A DNA stretch of 64,000 bases from Pseudomonas maioricensis (lineage in GTDB: Bacteria > Pseudomonadota > Gammaproteobacteria > Pseudomonadales > Pseudomonadaceae): assembly GCF_022790535.1 (NCBI RefSeq), contig NZ_LOHG01000002.1, forward strand, positions 1 to 64,000. Reading direction: 5' to 3'. The translations under genes were made by a program, and so were the position numbers. Positions 21,758 to 30,460 of the stretch are shown piece after piece (the stretch's first letter is position 1; each line of letters begins with the position of its first letter). The notes beneath the pieces are model-generated. The model was not told where the DNA came from, ran no database searches, and was given only the letters and a program-made list of their open reading frames with translations.

Positions 21758-21883
21758 CAGCTCGGCCCTTTGGAATTGTTATGGCGAGGGAGGACGAGCA
21801 GAAGGATAGATCAAATGGTGATGATGGCCCTGCAGGAGTGGCCCCGGTGTTTCTGACACCACGCTGTCGCGAAGTGAACACGC

Positions 21884-21980
21884 CCTCTGTAGGAGCGAGC
21901 TTGCTCGCGATTCGGTCTGTCAGTCGATGTATTGTCGCCGGTGCTGACACTATCGCGAGCAAGCTCACTCCTACAGAGGG
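21884..21980. repeat. REP pair, GAGCGAGCTTGCTCGCGA family
   Basis: CCCTCTGTAGGAGCGAGCTTGCTCGCGAT and its inverted partner, ending CTCCTACAGAGGG, enclose a spacer of about 40 bases. It separates the permease gene from the alcohol dehydrogenase gene. Confidence 0.88.
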
Positions 21981-21989
21981 GGAGTGTGT

Positions 21990-22814
21990 TTATTCCACCG
22001 CAGTACGCAGCTTCTCGCTGCGGCCACGCAGCCACTCCAGCACCAGTAGCAATACCACCGAGAAGCCAATCAGCAGGGTCGCGGCAGCGGCGATGGTCGG
22101 GCTGAGGTTTTCCCGGATGCCACTGAACATCTGCCTTGGCAGAGTTGCCTGCTCTGGCCCGGCAAGGAACAGCGTCACGACCACTTCATCGAAAGAAGTG
22201 GCGAAAGCGAACAGCGCGCCCGAAATCACACCTGGAGCGATCAACGGCAACGTCACGCGACGAAATGCCGTGAGGGGTGACGCACCCAGACTGGCAGCAG
22301 CCCTGACCAGATTGTAATTAAACCCCTGCAAGGTGGCCGACACAGTAATGATCACAAATGGCACGCCGAGCACCGCGTGCACCAGGATCAACGACAGAAA
22401 ACTGTTTCCCAGGCCCAATGGAGCAAAGAACAGATAGCTCGCCACGCCAATAATGACGACCGGCACCACCATCGGCGAAATCACCAGCGCCATCACCAAC
22501 GCTTTGCCGGGGAAGTTGCCACGGGTCAGACCTATCGCTGCCAGGGTGCCGAATACCATCGCCAGTACCGTCGCGGCGGGTGCGATCAGCAAGCTGTTTT
22601 TCAACGCCCGCATCCACTCATTGGAATTGAAGAAATCCTGATACCAATGCAGTGAGAACCCTTGCAACGGGTAGACCAGAAAACTGCCAGAGTTGAACGA
22701 CAGCGGAATGATCACCAACACCGGAAGAACCAGAAACAACAGAATCAGGCCACACAGGATACGCAGCGCGTAATACCACACACGTTCCAGCGGCGAGGAA
22801 TAAGAACTCAACAT
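21990..22814 (-). CDS. ABC transporter permease, PotC type
   Basis: Inner-membrane permease of a spermidine/putrescine-class importer, 274 residues with about six helices. The EAA loop that docks to the ATPase is seen as RAAASLGASPLTAFRRVTLPLIAPG. The start is 12 bases after the preceding permease stop, so the two are co-transcribed and should form a heterodimeric channel. Confidence 0.9.
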   Translation of the reverse strand: MLSSYSSPLERVWYYALRILCGLILLFLVLPVLVIIPLSFNSGSFLVYPLQGFSLHWYQDFFNSNEWMRALKNSLLIAPAATVLAMVFGTLAAIGLTRGNFPGKALVMALVISPMVVPVVIIGVASYLFFAPLGLGNSFLSLILVHAVLGVPFVIITVSATLQGFNYNLVRAAASLGASPLTAFRRVTLPLIAPGVISGALFAFATSFDEVVVTLFLAGPEQATLPRQMFSGIRENLSPTIAAAATLLIGFSVVLLLVLEWLRGRSEKLRTAVE

Positions 22815-22825
22815 GGCAATGCTCC

Positions 22826-24073
22826 TCAGCTCAAACGCAGGCGGCTGGCGCCGACCAGCCAGCTATAGATCAGATAAAGCACGATGGTCGCCAACAGCAG
22901 CAAACCGCCCAATGCCGTGGCCATGCCCCAGTTGATGCTGGTATTGGTGTAGAAGGCGACAAAGTAGCTGACCATCTGGTCGTTCGGGCTGCCCAGCAAT
23001 GCCGGGGTGATGTAGTAACCAATCGCCAGAATGAACACCAACAGACAACCCGCGCCGATCCCGGCATAAGTCTGCGGAAAGTACACCCGCCAGAAACTGG
23101 CGAACGGGTTACAGCCCAGTGAAATCGCCGCTCGCATATAAGTCGGCGAGATGCCTTTCATGACGCTGTAAATCGGCAGAATCATGAACGGCAGCATGAT
23201 GTGCACCATCGAGATGTAAACGCCCACCCGATTGAATACCAGCTCCAGCGGCTTATCGATGATGCCCATGGCCATTAACGCGCCATTGATCAGCCCGCTG
23301 GATTGCAACAACACAATCCAGGCGGCGACCCGAACCAGAATGGACGTCCAGAACGGCAGCAACACGAGAATCATCAGCAGGTTGCTTTGTCGCGCAGGAA
23401 GATTGGCCAACAGATAAGCGAGCGGATAAGCCAGGACCAGACAGATCAGGGTGATTACAAACCCCATCCAGAAGGTGCGCGCAAAAATATCCAGGTAGAT
23501 CGCTTGATCAGGGGTCGCAGGTGCGACTTCACCAAGATCATCGATCCGGTGGTCAACTGCGGCCAGCAAATAATAGGGGGTGACGTTGCTGGTATTGCGA
23601 CGGATCACCTGCCAATAGGCCGGATCTCCCCACCGCTCATCCAGTGCTTCGAGTGCATCTTTATAAGAGGCTGGTTCTTCTTTGAACGGCAGCGCACGGG
23701 CGGTGCTCATCAGGAGGCTGCGATAACCGGCCAGCTCCATGTTCAGACGCTTGGACAGATCACCAAGGGTTGAGTTTTTGCGGGTTTCCGCCAGGTCCAT
23801 ACTCAGAGCCTTGTAGACCGGCTCCGAGGGCAAGCCCTTGCCGTCCCATTTCGCGACTTCGATCACGGTAGTCGGCAAAGCATTAACCACTTCCGGGTTG
23901 CCGACGCTTTTGTATAGAAGCGCCACAATCGGTACCAGAAATACCAGCAACAGGAAGATCACCAACGGCGCGATCAAGGCCTGAGCCTTCCAGCGGTTGA
24001 CCCGCTCGGCACGAGCCAGACGTTGCTTCAAGGTAGGGCTGGCGCCTTCAGTCAGGGGCACGGCGATGGCCAT
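22826..24073 (-). CDS. ABC transporter permease, PotB type
   Basis: Inner-membrane permease, 415 residues and longer than the usual 280-300. After the first helix (about 36-57) there is a soluble insert of about 130 residues before the remaining helices, which begin near residue 205. The EAA loop appears as RAAISLGCNPFASFWRVYFPQTYAG. This long first periplasmic loop is typical of a subset of polyamine-like permeases in pseudomonads. It pairs with the PotC-type gene downstream. Confidence 0.88.
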   Translation of the reverse strand: MAIAVPLTEGASPTLKQRLARAERVNRWKAQALIAPLVIFLLLVFLVPIVALLYKSVGNPEVVNALPTTVIEVAKWDGKGLPSEPVYKALSMDLAETRKNSTLGDLSKRLNMELAGYRSLLMSTARALPFKEEPASYKDALEALDERWGDPAYWQVIRRNTSNVTPYYLLAAVDHRIDDLGEVAPATPDQAIYLDIFARTFWMGFVITLICLVLAYPLAYLLANLPARQSNLLMILVLLPFWTSILVRVAAWIVLLQSSGLINGALMAMGIIDKPLELVFNRVGVYISMVHIMLPFMILPIYSVMKGISPTYMRAAISLGCNPFASFWRVYFPQTYAGIGAGCLLVFILAIGYYITPALLGSPNDQMVSYFVAFYTNTSINWGMATALGGLLLLATIVLYLIYSWLVGASRLRLS

Positions 24074-24099
24074 AGCGAACTCCGAAATCTTTGAACGAA

Positions 24100-24130
24100 G
24101 GGCGCATTCCCTACTGTAGGGAACGCGCCC
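24100..24130 (-). promoter_or_regulatory. Strong intercistronic stem-loop after the binding-protein gene
   Basis: GGGCGC-A-TTCCCTAC and GTAGGGAA-C-GCGCCC form a 14-pair stem with one A/C mismatch and no U-tract. It begins 24 bases after the binding-protein stop, before the permease start. Such a structure can protect the upstream mRNA and give more binding protein than permease. Confidence 0.65.
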
Positions 24131-24153
24131 GGATCTAACTCAACCAGATGCGC

Positions 24154-25188
24154 TTACTTGGCAGCCCAAGAGTTAAAGCGCTGCTCCAGTTGCTCACCGT
24201 TGTCATTCCAGAACTTCACGTCTATCTGCACCTGATCCTTGATGTTTTCTTCGGTGGTCGGCATGTTCTGCAGGGTTTCAGCGCTCAACAGTTTGACGGC
24301 GTCGGTGTTGGCCGGACCGTAAGCGATGTTTTCCGAGAAGGTCTTCTGCTGCTCAGGCTGAAGGCTGTAAGCGATGAACTTCTTCGCCGCTTCGGCATTT
24401 TTCGAACCCTTTGGAATGGCCCATGCGTCGAAGTCATACACGCCGCCGGTCCATACCACTTTGAGTTTGCTTTCTTTGGCGACCGCGGCGATGCGACCGT
24501 TGTAGGCAGAGCTCATGACCACGTCACCCGATTGCAGGAACTGCGGCGGCTGTGCGCCCGCTTCCCACCACTGAATGCTCGGCTTGAGTTTGTCGAGCAT
24601 CTTGAAGGCGCGGTCCTGACCGTCTTTGCTGGCCAAGACTTTGTAGACGTCTTTTGGCGCAACACCATCAGCCATCAATGCGAACTCCAGGGTGTACTTG
24701 GCGCCTTTACGCAGGCCACGCTTGCCCGGGAATTTTTCGGTGTTCCAGAAATCGGCCCAGCCGGTCGGCGCCGAAGCCAGTTTGTCGGCGTTGTAAGCCA
24801 GCACGGTGGACCAGACGAAGAAGCCTGCACCGCAATGAGTGATCGCGCCCGACACGTATTTCGATTTGTCGCCGAACAGCGCAGGATCCAGCTCTTCGAA
24901 CATGTCTTCATCGCAGCCGCGAGCCAGTTCCGGAGACTCAACTTCTACGAGATCCCAGTTAACGCTTTTGGTGTCGACCATAGCTTTAACTCTGGCCATC
25001 TCGCCGTTGTACTCGCCAGCGATGATCTTGCCGTTGCCCGCCTTTTCCCACGGGGCGTAGAAGGCTTTTTCCTGGGCTGCCTTGTTGGCACCACCAAACG
25101 AAATCACGGTCAGGTCAGTGGCGGCCATGGCTTGCGCGCCGCACATCATGCCCAGCGTAATTGCGGTGAGTTTCAAAGATTTGAGCAT
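24154..25188 (-). CDS. ABC transporter periplasmic binding protein, PotD/PotF class
   Basis: Extracytoplasmic solute receptor of 344 residues with a signal peptide (MLKSLKLTAITLGMMCGAQAMA). The fold signature DLTVISFGGANKAAQEKAFYAPW and the closing QQKTFSENIAYGPANTDA segment are typical of the polyamine/spermidine class. The exact ligand is not readable. It lies between the ATPase gene and the two permease genes. Confidence 0.9.
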   Translation of the reverse strand: MLKSLKLTAITLGMMCGAQAMAATDLTVISFGGANKAAQEKAFYAPWEKAGNGKIIAGEYNGEMARVKAMVDTKSVNWDLVEVESPELARGCDEDMFEELDPALFGDKSKYVSGAITHCGAGFFVWSTVLAYNADKLASAPTGWADFWNTEKFPGKRGLRKGAKYTLEFALMADGVAPKDVYKVLASKDGQDRAFKMLDKLKPSIQWWEAGAQPPQFLQSGDVVMSSAYNGRIAAVAKESKLKVVWTGGVYDFDAWAIPKGSKNAEAAKKFIAYSLQPEQQKTFSENIAYGPANTDAVKLLSAETLQNMPTTEENIKDQVQIDVKFWNDNGEQLEQRFNSWAAK

Positions 25189-25272
25189 TTGGTTGTTTTC
25201 TCCACGAGCAGTGTTGGTATATGCGTTGTGGGCGATGAATTCGCCTCTGGCTGATGCCTTTTTATTGATAGA

Positions 25273-26397
25273 TCAATGCACGTGCTGCAAGGGATCGAGT
25301 GCGCGAACGTGCTCGATTTGCCATCCAATTGGCACAACATCGCCAACACTCAACGCCGGATCCAGCTCGGCGATGGGTTGCTTGACGAAGAAGTCGGTTT
25401 TACCTGCCACCTCCAGGCGCACACGAACGTGGTCGCCCAAATACACAAATTCTGCGACGCGACCGGAGAAACGGTTCACGCAGCTCTCGCTGTTGCCATT
25501 CAAACTGATGCGCTCCGGGCGAATCGACAATGTCACGGCGTCGCCGACCTGGCCGACATTGACAGCCAGCGCCTCGACTTTTTCGCCACGCTCCAGCTCA
25601 ACCACGCACCGCTCGCCGTTGTGGCTGAAAAGCTTGCCGTTGAGGCGGTTGTTTTCGCCGATGAAGTTGGCAACGAAAGTATTTTTCGGCTCTTCATAAA
25701 GATTGCGCGGTGGTGCGATCTGCTGGATTTCGCCTTGGTGAAAAACGGCCACGCGGTCGGACATGGTCAGCGCTTCGCCTTGGTCGTGAGTCACGTAGAC
25801 CACGGTTACGCCAAGGCGCTGGTGCAAATGCTTGATTTCCATCTGCATGTGCTCACGCAGTTGCTTGTCCAGCGCGCCCAGCGGTTCATCCATCAGCACC
25901 AGTTGCGGTTCGAAGACCAGTGCGCGAGCCAATGCCACGCGCTGCTGCTGACCGCCGGACAGTTGGGCCGGATAGCGATGAGCGAACGTGCCGAGCTGAA
26001 CCATGTCCAGTGCACGTTTGACCTTTTCAGTGACATCGGTCTTGCTCATGCCACGCACAGTCAGCGGGAAAGCCAGGTTCTCAGCGACGGTCATGTGCGG
26101 GAACAGCGCGTAGTTCTGGAACACCATGCCGATATCGCGCTTGTGCGGCGGCACGTTGTTGATGGCGCGACCCGCCAACAGGATTTCACCGGCCGTTGGT
26201 GTTTCGAAACCGGCCAGCATCATCAGGCTGGTGGTCTTGCCGGAGCCGGACGGGCCTAGCAAGGTCAGGAACTCGCCTTTGCGAATATCCAGGTTAAGGT
26301 CTTTGACGATAAGGGCTTCGCCGTCGTAGCTCTTCTGCACACCACGGAAGCTGACCAGAACATCATTAGCCCCAGCGCTTGATTCGACGTTGCTCAT
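25273..26397 (-). CDS. ABC transporter ATP-binding protein, PotA type
   Basis: Energises the importer encoded downstream. The start at 26397 (374 residues, MSNVESSAGANDV) is taken as the second ATG. Walker A is GPSGSGKTT, the signature LSGGQQQRVALARAL, Walker B LVLMDEPLGALD and the switch histidine VTHDQGEA. The C-terminal third is a TOBE-type regulatory domain. It is first in the transporter operon, with the two-component genes further upstream on the same strand. Confidence 0.93.
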   Translation of the reverse strand: MSNVESSAGANDVLVSFRGVQKSYDGEALIVKDLNLDIRKGEFLTLLGPSGSGKTTSLMMLAGFETPTAGEILLAGRAINNVPPHKRDIGMVFQNYALFPHMTVAENLAFPLTVRGMSKTDVTEKVKRALDMVQLGTFAHRYPAQLSGGQQQRVALARALVFEPQLVLMDEPLGALDKQLREHMQMEIKHLHQRLGVTVVYVTHDQGEALTMSDRVAVFHQGEIQQIAPPRNLYEEPKNTFVANFIGENNRLNGKLFSHNGERCVVELERGEKVEALAVNVGQVGDAVTLSIRPERISLNGNSESCVNRFSGRVAEFVYLGDHVRVRLEVAGKTDFFVKQPIAELDPALSVGDVVPIGWQIEHVRALDPLQHVH

Positions 26398-26554
26398 TAC
26401 CCACACCTTTGTTTTGTCTGCGTGAGAGCAAGCCTAGTTTAGGCCGCAGGCCGCGCAAATCGGGGGGTAGGAGAGAATGGGGTAGGGATTGCCCTACAGA
26501 GATGGCGGGGATAGGTATGTGCAGCTTAAGTTTTTTGTTGTCTGGGATGACGCT

Positions 26555-26618
26555 ATCGCGAGCAAGCTCACTCCTACAAGGGATCGCGGCCTCCTGTAGG
26601 AGTGAGCTTGCTCGCGAT
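26555..26618. repeat. REP pair in tail-to-tail orientation
   Basis: ATCGCGAGCAAGCTCACTCCTACAA is mirrored by TGTAGGAGTGAGCTTGCTCGCGAT. It belongs to the same family as 21884-21980 but with the halves in the opposite order. It sits between the response regulator stop and the ATPase start. Confidence 0.85.
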
Positions 26619-26654
26619 GGCTACTTTTCAGGCGACAAAGATGTCGTTTTCAGA

Positions 26655-27284
26655 TCACAACAACTTATGCTCCATCGCATATTTCACAAGATCAGCCAGA
26701 GAATGGAGATTCATCTTTTGCATCAGCCGCGCTTTATGCGTGCTGATGGTTTTGCTGCTCAGGTTCAATTGCTGGGCGATATCGTTAACGTTCGCCCCCT
26801 GCGCCAGTCGTTCGAATACCGAGAACTCGCGCTCCGACAGCAGTGAATGCAACGGGCGGTTATCGGTCAGCCCCACTTCGAAAACCATCCGGTCTGCCAG
26901 GTCCGGGTCAATGTACCGACCGCCAGACGCCACTCTCCGAATCGCGGTCAACAACAACGCCGGGTCGCTGTCTTTGGTGGCATACCCGGCAGCACCGACC
27001 TTTAATGCCCTCGCTGCCATCTGCGCTTCATCATGCATCGACAGAACGAGGATCGCGGGTGGATTGCTCAACGCACGGATACGGGGAATCGCCTCCAGAC
27101 CATTGACGCCCGGCATCGAAATGTCCAGCAGCACTACCTCACACTCCACCTGGCGCAGGGTTTCCAGCAACTGCTCGCCATTGCTGGCCTCACCCACCAC
27201 GAGCAAGTCCTTGGCCAGGCCAATCAGTTGCTTGATGCCCTCACGCACAATGGTGTGATCTTCGGCTACCAGTACACGAATCAC
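26655..27284 (-). CDS. NarL/LuxR family response regulator
   Basis: Two-component transcription regulator, 209 residues. The receiver domain has acidic residues in VAEDHTIVRE, the phospho-acceptor D54 in LLDISMPGVNG and the K in GYATKDSD. The C-terminal LuxR helix-turn-helix (LSEREFSVFERLAQGANVND) spans about 145-205. It overlaps the sensor gene by 4 bases. It is upstream of the ABC transporter on the same strand, which is its most likely target. Confidence 0.93.
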   Translation of the reverse strand: MIRVLVAEDHTIVREGIKQLIGLAKDLLVVGEASNGEQLLETLRQVECEVVLLDISMPGVNGLEAIPRIRALSNPPAILVLSMHDEAQMAARALKVGAAGYATKDSDPALLLTAIRRVASGGRYIDPDLADRMVFEVGLTDNRPLHSLLSEREFSVFERLAQGANVNDIAQQLNLSSKTISTHKARLMQKMNLHSLADLVKYAMEHKLL

Positions 27285-29290
27285 TTCTGTTGCTCCTGCC
27301 CGACTTGATACAGCGGAATGTACGCCCGCAAGGTTGTGCCCTCACCTGACTCGCTGTCCAGTTCCAATCTGCCACCGAGCATCAATACCCGTTCACGCAT
27401 ACCGACCAGGCCAAACGAAACAACCTTGCCCTGCGGTTGAACAAAGCCCACGCCGTCATCGGCAATGGTCAGACACATCACACCCTCATCAAGCGTAAGA
27501 CTCACCTCAACGGTATGCGCCTGGGCATGACGCATGACATTGGTCAACGCCTCCTGAAGTATGCGGAACATGCCGATCGCCCGCGCATCGCTCAACGCAG
27601 GCAGATTATCCGGCACATCCACCAGGCACGGTATCTGAGTGCGCGCTTCAAAACGTTGCGCCTGCCATTCGATGGCGGAGGCGATACCGGCATCGAGGAT
27701 CGGCGGGCGAAGCGCGGTGGCCACATCGCGCACCAACTGGAACAGCTGGGATATCAGACGCTTCATGCTGTTGAGCCGATCGCGCAAGCCTGGATCAAGA
27801 TCGGCATAGGCCAGTTCACACATGGAGGTTTCCAATTTCAGCACCGTCAGCATTTGTCCCAGCTCGTCATGAACCTCGCGGGCGATACGCGCCTTCTCCT
27901 CCTCACGCACGCTTTCGAGGTGTGCGGACAGCTCGCGCAATTGCTCATGGTAACGACGACGTTCGGTGACGTCGGTGAGGAACACCACCAGATACTCGGA
28001 CGCCTCGAAACGCAGAAAACTCAGAGAAACGTCGGCCGGCAGAATGCTGCCGTCGGAGCGCACGCAATTGGTTTCGAATGTCTGGGCGATGCCCTCGCGG
28101 GAGCGAGCACTTTTCCACAAGCCTAACCAGCGATCCATGTGCAGGGTGGGCTCGAAATCAATCAACGGCCGGTCCACCACACCGCCCGACGCATAGCCCA
28201 GCATGGCTTCTGCCGCATGGTTGGCGTAGCGCACCCGACTGTCCCAGTTGACCCAGAGAATGCCTACCGTGCTTTGATCAATGGAAAACTGGGCCAGCCT
28301 CAAGGCTTCTTCGCCCGCCTCGCGCCGGGCCAGGTCTTCGCGAGCCACTAACACCTCTCGCTCCAGCGACTGCTGCTGGCGCCGCTGCCAGATCACGATG
28401 GCGAAACTGGCCAGTAGCAATACCAGAAGCAAAAGGCAGATGTTCTGCCAGAAGCCCGGTGACTCGCTGGCTTTGACCGCGTTAAGCGGCAACCAGCGCG
28501 CATGTAACTGGTCAAGCTCTTTAGCGGGAATGGCGTGCAGGGCAACGCTGATAATTTCCGCCAACTGCGGCACATCCCGTCGGGAGGCAACACGCAGCAG
28601 TTGGGGATAACCGATATCGCCGACAATACTCAGCCCGGCAAACTCCGGCTCCCGGGACAACCGGCTGAGCTGCGCCTCATCCAGCACGGCATAGCGCGCC
28701 TGCTGGCTCAGCAACAATTGCAGCGCTTGTCGATCCAGTGGCACGCCTTGCAAATTGATGTGTGGATAAGTACTGCGCAGGTAGTCGGCAGTCACGCTGG
28801 GCATGCGAATCACCACACGCGTGCGGCTGTCGAGTTTCTCGAGATCCACGACGCCAGAACCATCGCGCTCGCCCACCACCAGTTGCGAAACCCGCATGTA
28901 GGGGTCGGAAAACAGCCAGAGGCGCAGGCCTGCCGGGGTCTGGGTCAAGCCCGGGGCGATATCCACCATACCCTGTGCCAGCGCCTCTTCGAGAGCGGCC
29001 TGATCAGGGAAGTTGCGCCATAGCAATTCGGTTTGCAGGCTTTTCGCGAGTAAATTCATCAGGTCAACGTTGGCACCGGAAAGCTGCTGCTGACGACGAT
29101 CCAGCTGTGCATAAGGCGCTTGCATGACCAGGCCGACACGCAAGGGGCCACGCTGCGCAAGCCACGCTCGTTGCTCGGTCGACAGCGGTGTTGACACGGC
29201 AGGTTCCGAGTCAGCGCGGGCCGTAGTATTGAAAATCATCAAGAGCAAGGCCAGACAGCCGATAACTCCAGTGCGCCGCAGAACCATCAT
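27281..29290 (-). CDS. Sensor histidine kinase with periplasmic amino-acid-type binding domain
   Basis: Membrane kinase partner of the downstream regulator. I chose ATG 29290 (669 residues) because GGGAA lies 8 bases upstream and a clean signal peptide follows (MMVLRRTGVIGCLALLL...ARA). In-frame starts at 29305 and 29347 are also possible. A type-3 solute-binding domain (PLRVGLVMQAPYAQLD) fills about 25-255. Then come a transmembrane helix, one PAS domain, a HisKA_3 dimer domain with phospho-His in REVHDELGQ, and HATPase (EALTNVMRHAQA, GVGFV). It likely senses an amino acid or amine in the periplasm. Confidence 0.9.
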   Translation of the reverse strand: MMVLRRTGVIGCLALLLMIFNTTARADSEPAVSTPLSTEQRAWLAQRGPLRVGLVMQAPYAQLDRRQQQLSGANVDLMNLLAKSLQTELLWRNFPDQAALEEALAQGMVDIAPGLTQTPAGLRLWLFSDPYMRVSQLVVGERDGSGVVDLEKLDSRTRVVIRMPSVTADYLRSTYPHINLQGVPLDRQALQLLLSQQARYAVLDEAQLSRLSREPEFAGLSIVGDIGYPQLLRVASRRDVPQLAEIISVALHAIPAKELDQLHARWLPLNAVKASESPGFWQNICLLLLVLLLASFAIVIWQRRQQQSLEREVLVAREDLARREAGEEALRLAQFSIDQSTVGILWVNWDSRVRYANHAAEAMLGYASGGVVDRPLIDFEPTLHMDRWLGLWKSARSREGIAQTFETNCVRSDGSILPADVSLSFLRFEASEYLVVFLTDVTERRRYHEQLRELSAHLESVREEEKARIAREVHDELGQMLTVLKLETSMCELAYADLDPGLRDRLNSMKRLISQLFQLVRDVATALRPPILDAGIASAIEWQAQRFEARTQIPCLVDVPDNLPALSDARAIGMFRILQEALTNVMRHAQAHTVEVSLTLDEGVMCLTIADDGVGFVQPQGKVVSFGLVGMRERVLMLGGRLELDSESGEGTTLRAYIPLYQVGQEQQK

Positions 29291-29410
29291 AAAGGCCGTT
29301 CCCATGTGTTCGATGTAGCCCCTTGAACTGATGCGCCGCTCAAGCATGAGCCTGACAAATCTTTACCAACCCATTAGGCTGCCGGGATAGTTTCTGGCCT
29401 GGAATATCCA

Positions 29411-30376
29411 ATGTCCTACACATTTCGCGCAACGCTTCCTACGCTCTGTCTGGCGCTGATACTACCCTGCGCGTTACCTGTCCTGGCGGCTGATCCTGCC
29501 CCCGCAAAAGACCCGGCAACCGAACCCGCTGTCGAACGCGCACCATTGCTACCCCGCACCCAGGAAGACGCGCTGGCCCTGGAGGGGCGCTTGCCGGTTG
29601 CCGATCAGCAGCAATTGCAGGCTGGCGAAGACAGCTTTCTCGCACTCTGGAAACCTGCAAACACTGACGACCCAAAAGGCGCGGTCATCATTATTCCGGG
29701 AGCCGACGAATCAGCCGATTCGCCAGACACAGTAGGCCCCCTGCGTCGCAAGTTTCCAGATATCGGTTGGGCCAGCCTGAGCCTGACCATGCCCGACCAA
29801 CTCGCTGATTACAGCCAGGCCAGAGAAGCAGAGGGGCCAGCCGAAGCAGGTAACGCTGAAAAGCCTAAAGATGCCGCCCCCACCGACGCCGATAAAACCG
29901 CAGCAGCAGAAAAGCAGGCCGCAGCAGAAACCGCGCGCGCTGCCGCAACCGAAGAGCAAGCCAAGGCCCAGGCTGAACGCATTATTGCTCGAATCGAAAG
30001 CGGCATCAGCTTCGCACAACAGAACAAGGCTCGCAGCATCGTCCTGCTCGGTCACGGCAACGGCGCCTATTGGGCCGCGCGGTACCTGAGCGAGCGCCCG
30101 GCACCGTTGGTGCAAAAATTCGCCATGGTCACAGCGCGGGAACCGCAAGACGCAAAACCGCTGCTCACCGAACTGATACCGGGCCTCAAGGTGAAAACCT
30201 CTGACTTTATCTATAAAGACGCGACCCAACGAGCAGCGGTTGAACGCCTGCAAGTCAGCAAGCGCACAAAAGGACCGGGTTACAGCCAGATTCCCCTGAC
30301 CGCAATTCCGGGTAACTTCGCCGCCGAACAGGAACAGATGTTCCGCAGAGTTCGCGGGTGGGTTGAAGCCCAGTGA
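29411..30376 (+). CDS. DUF3530 family exported alpha/beta-hydrolase-like protein
   Basis: Function unknown. The 321 residues start with a signal peptide (up to PVLAA). The DUF3530 core has VIIIPGADESAD and a nucleophile-elbow-like VLLGHGNGAYWAARYL. In the middle (about 138-195) is a low-complexity insert rich in Ala, Glu, Lys and Gln that should form a charged helix. It is convergent with djlA across a REP hairpin. Confidence 0.8.
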   Translation: MSYTFRATLPTLCLALILPCALPVLAADPAPAKDPATEPAVERAPLLPRTQEDALALEGRLPVADQQQLQAGEDSFLALWKPANTDDPKGAVIIIPGADESADSPDTVGPLRRKFPDIGWASLSLTMPDQLADYSQAREAEGPAEAGNAEKPKDAAPTDADKTAAAEKQAAAETARAAATEEQAKAQAERIIARIESGISFAQQNKARSIVLLGHGNGAYWAARYLSERPAPLVQKFAMVTAREPQDAKPLLTELIPGLKVKTSDFIYKDATQRAAVERLQVSKRTKGPGYSQIPLTAIPGNFAAEQEQMFRRVRGWVEAQ

Positions 30377-30410
30377 TCGAGAGTTGAAATACTGCACCAG
30401 TACAGACTGT

Positions 30411-30438
30411 GTGGGAGCAGGGCAAGCCCTGTTCCCAC
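30411..30438. repeat. Single REP-like hairpin between convergent genes
   Basis: GTGGGAGCAGGGC and GCCCTGTTCCCAC form a near-perfect stem with an AA loop. Its position between the DUF3530 and djlA stops suggests a bidirectional transcription end, although flanking T-runs are lacking. Confidence 0.7.
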
Positions 30439-30460
30439 GGGATGAAGCACGACGCAATAA

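Noticed and set aside
25276-26259. 327-codon plus-strand frame opposite the transporter ATPase
   Set aside because: The ATPase on the other strand has all Walker and signature motifs; this frame has none.
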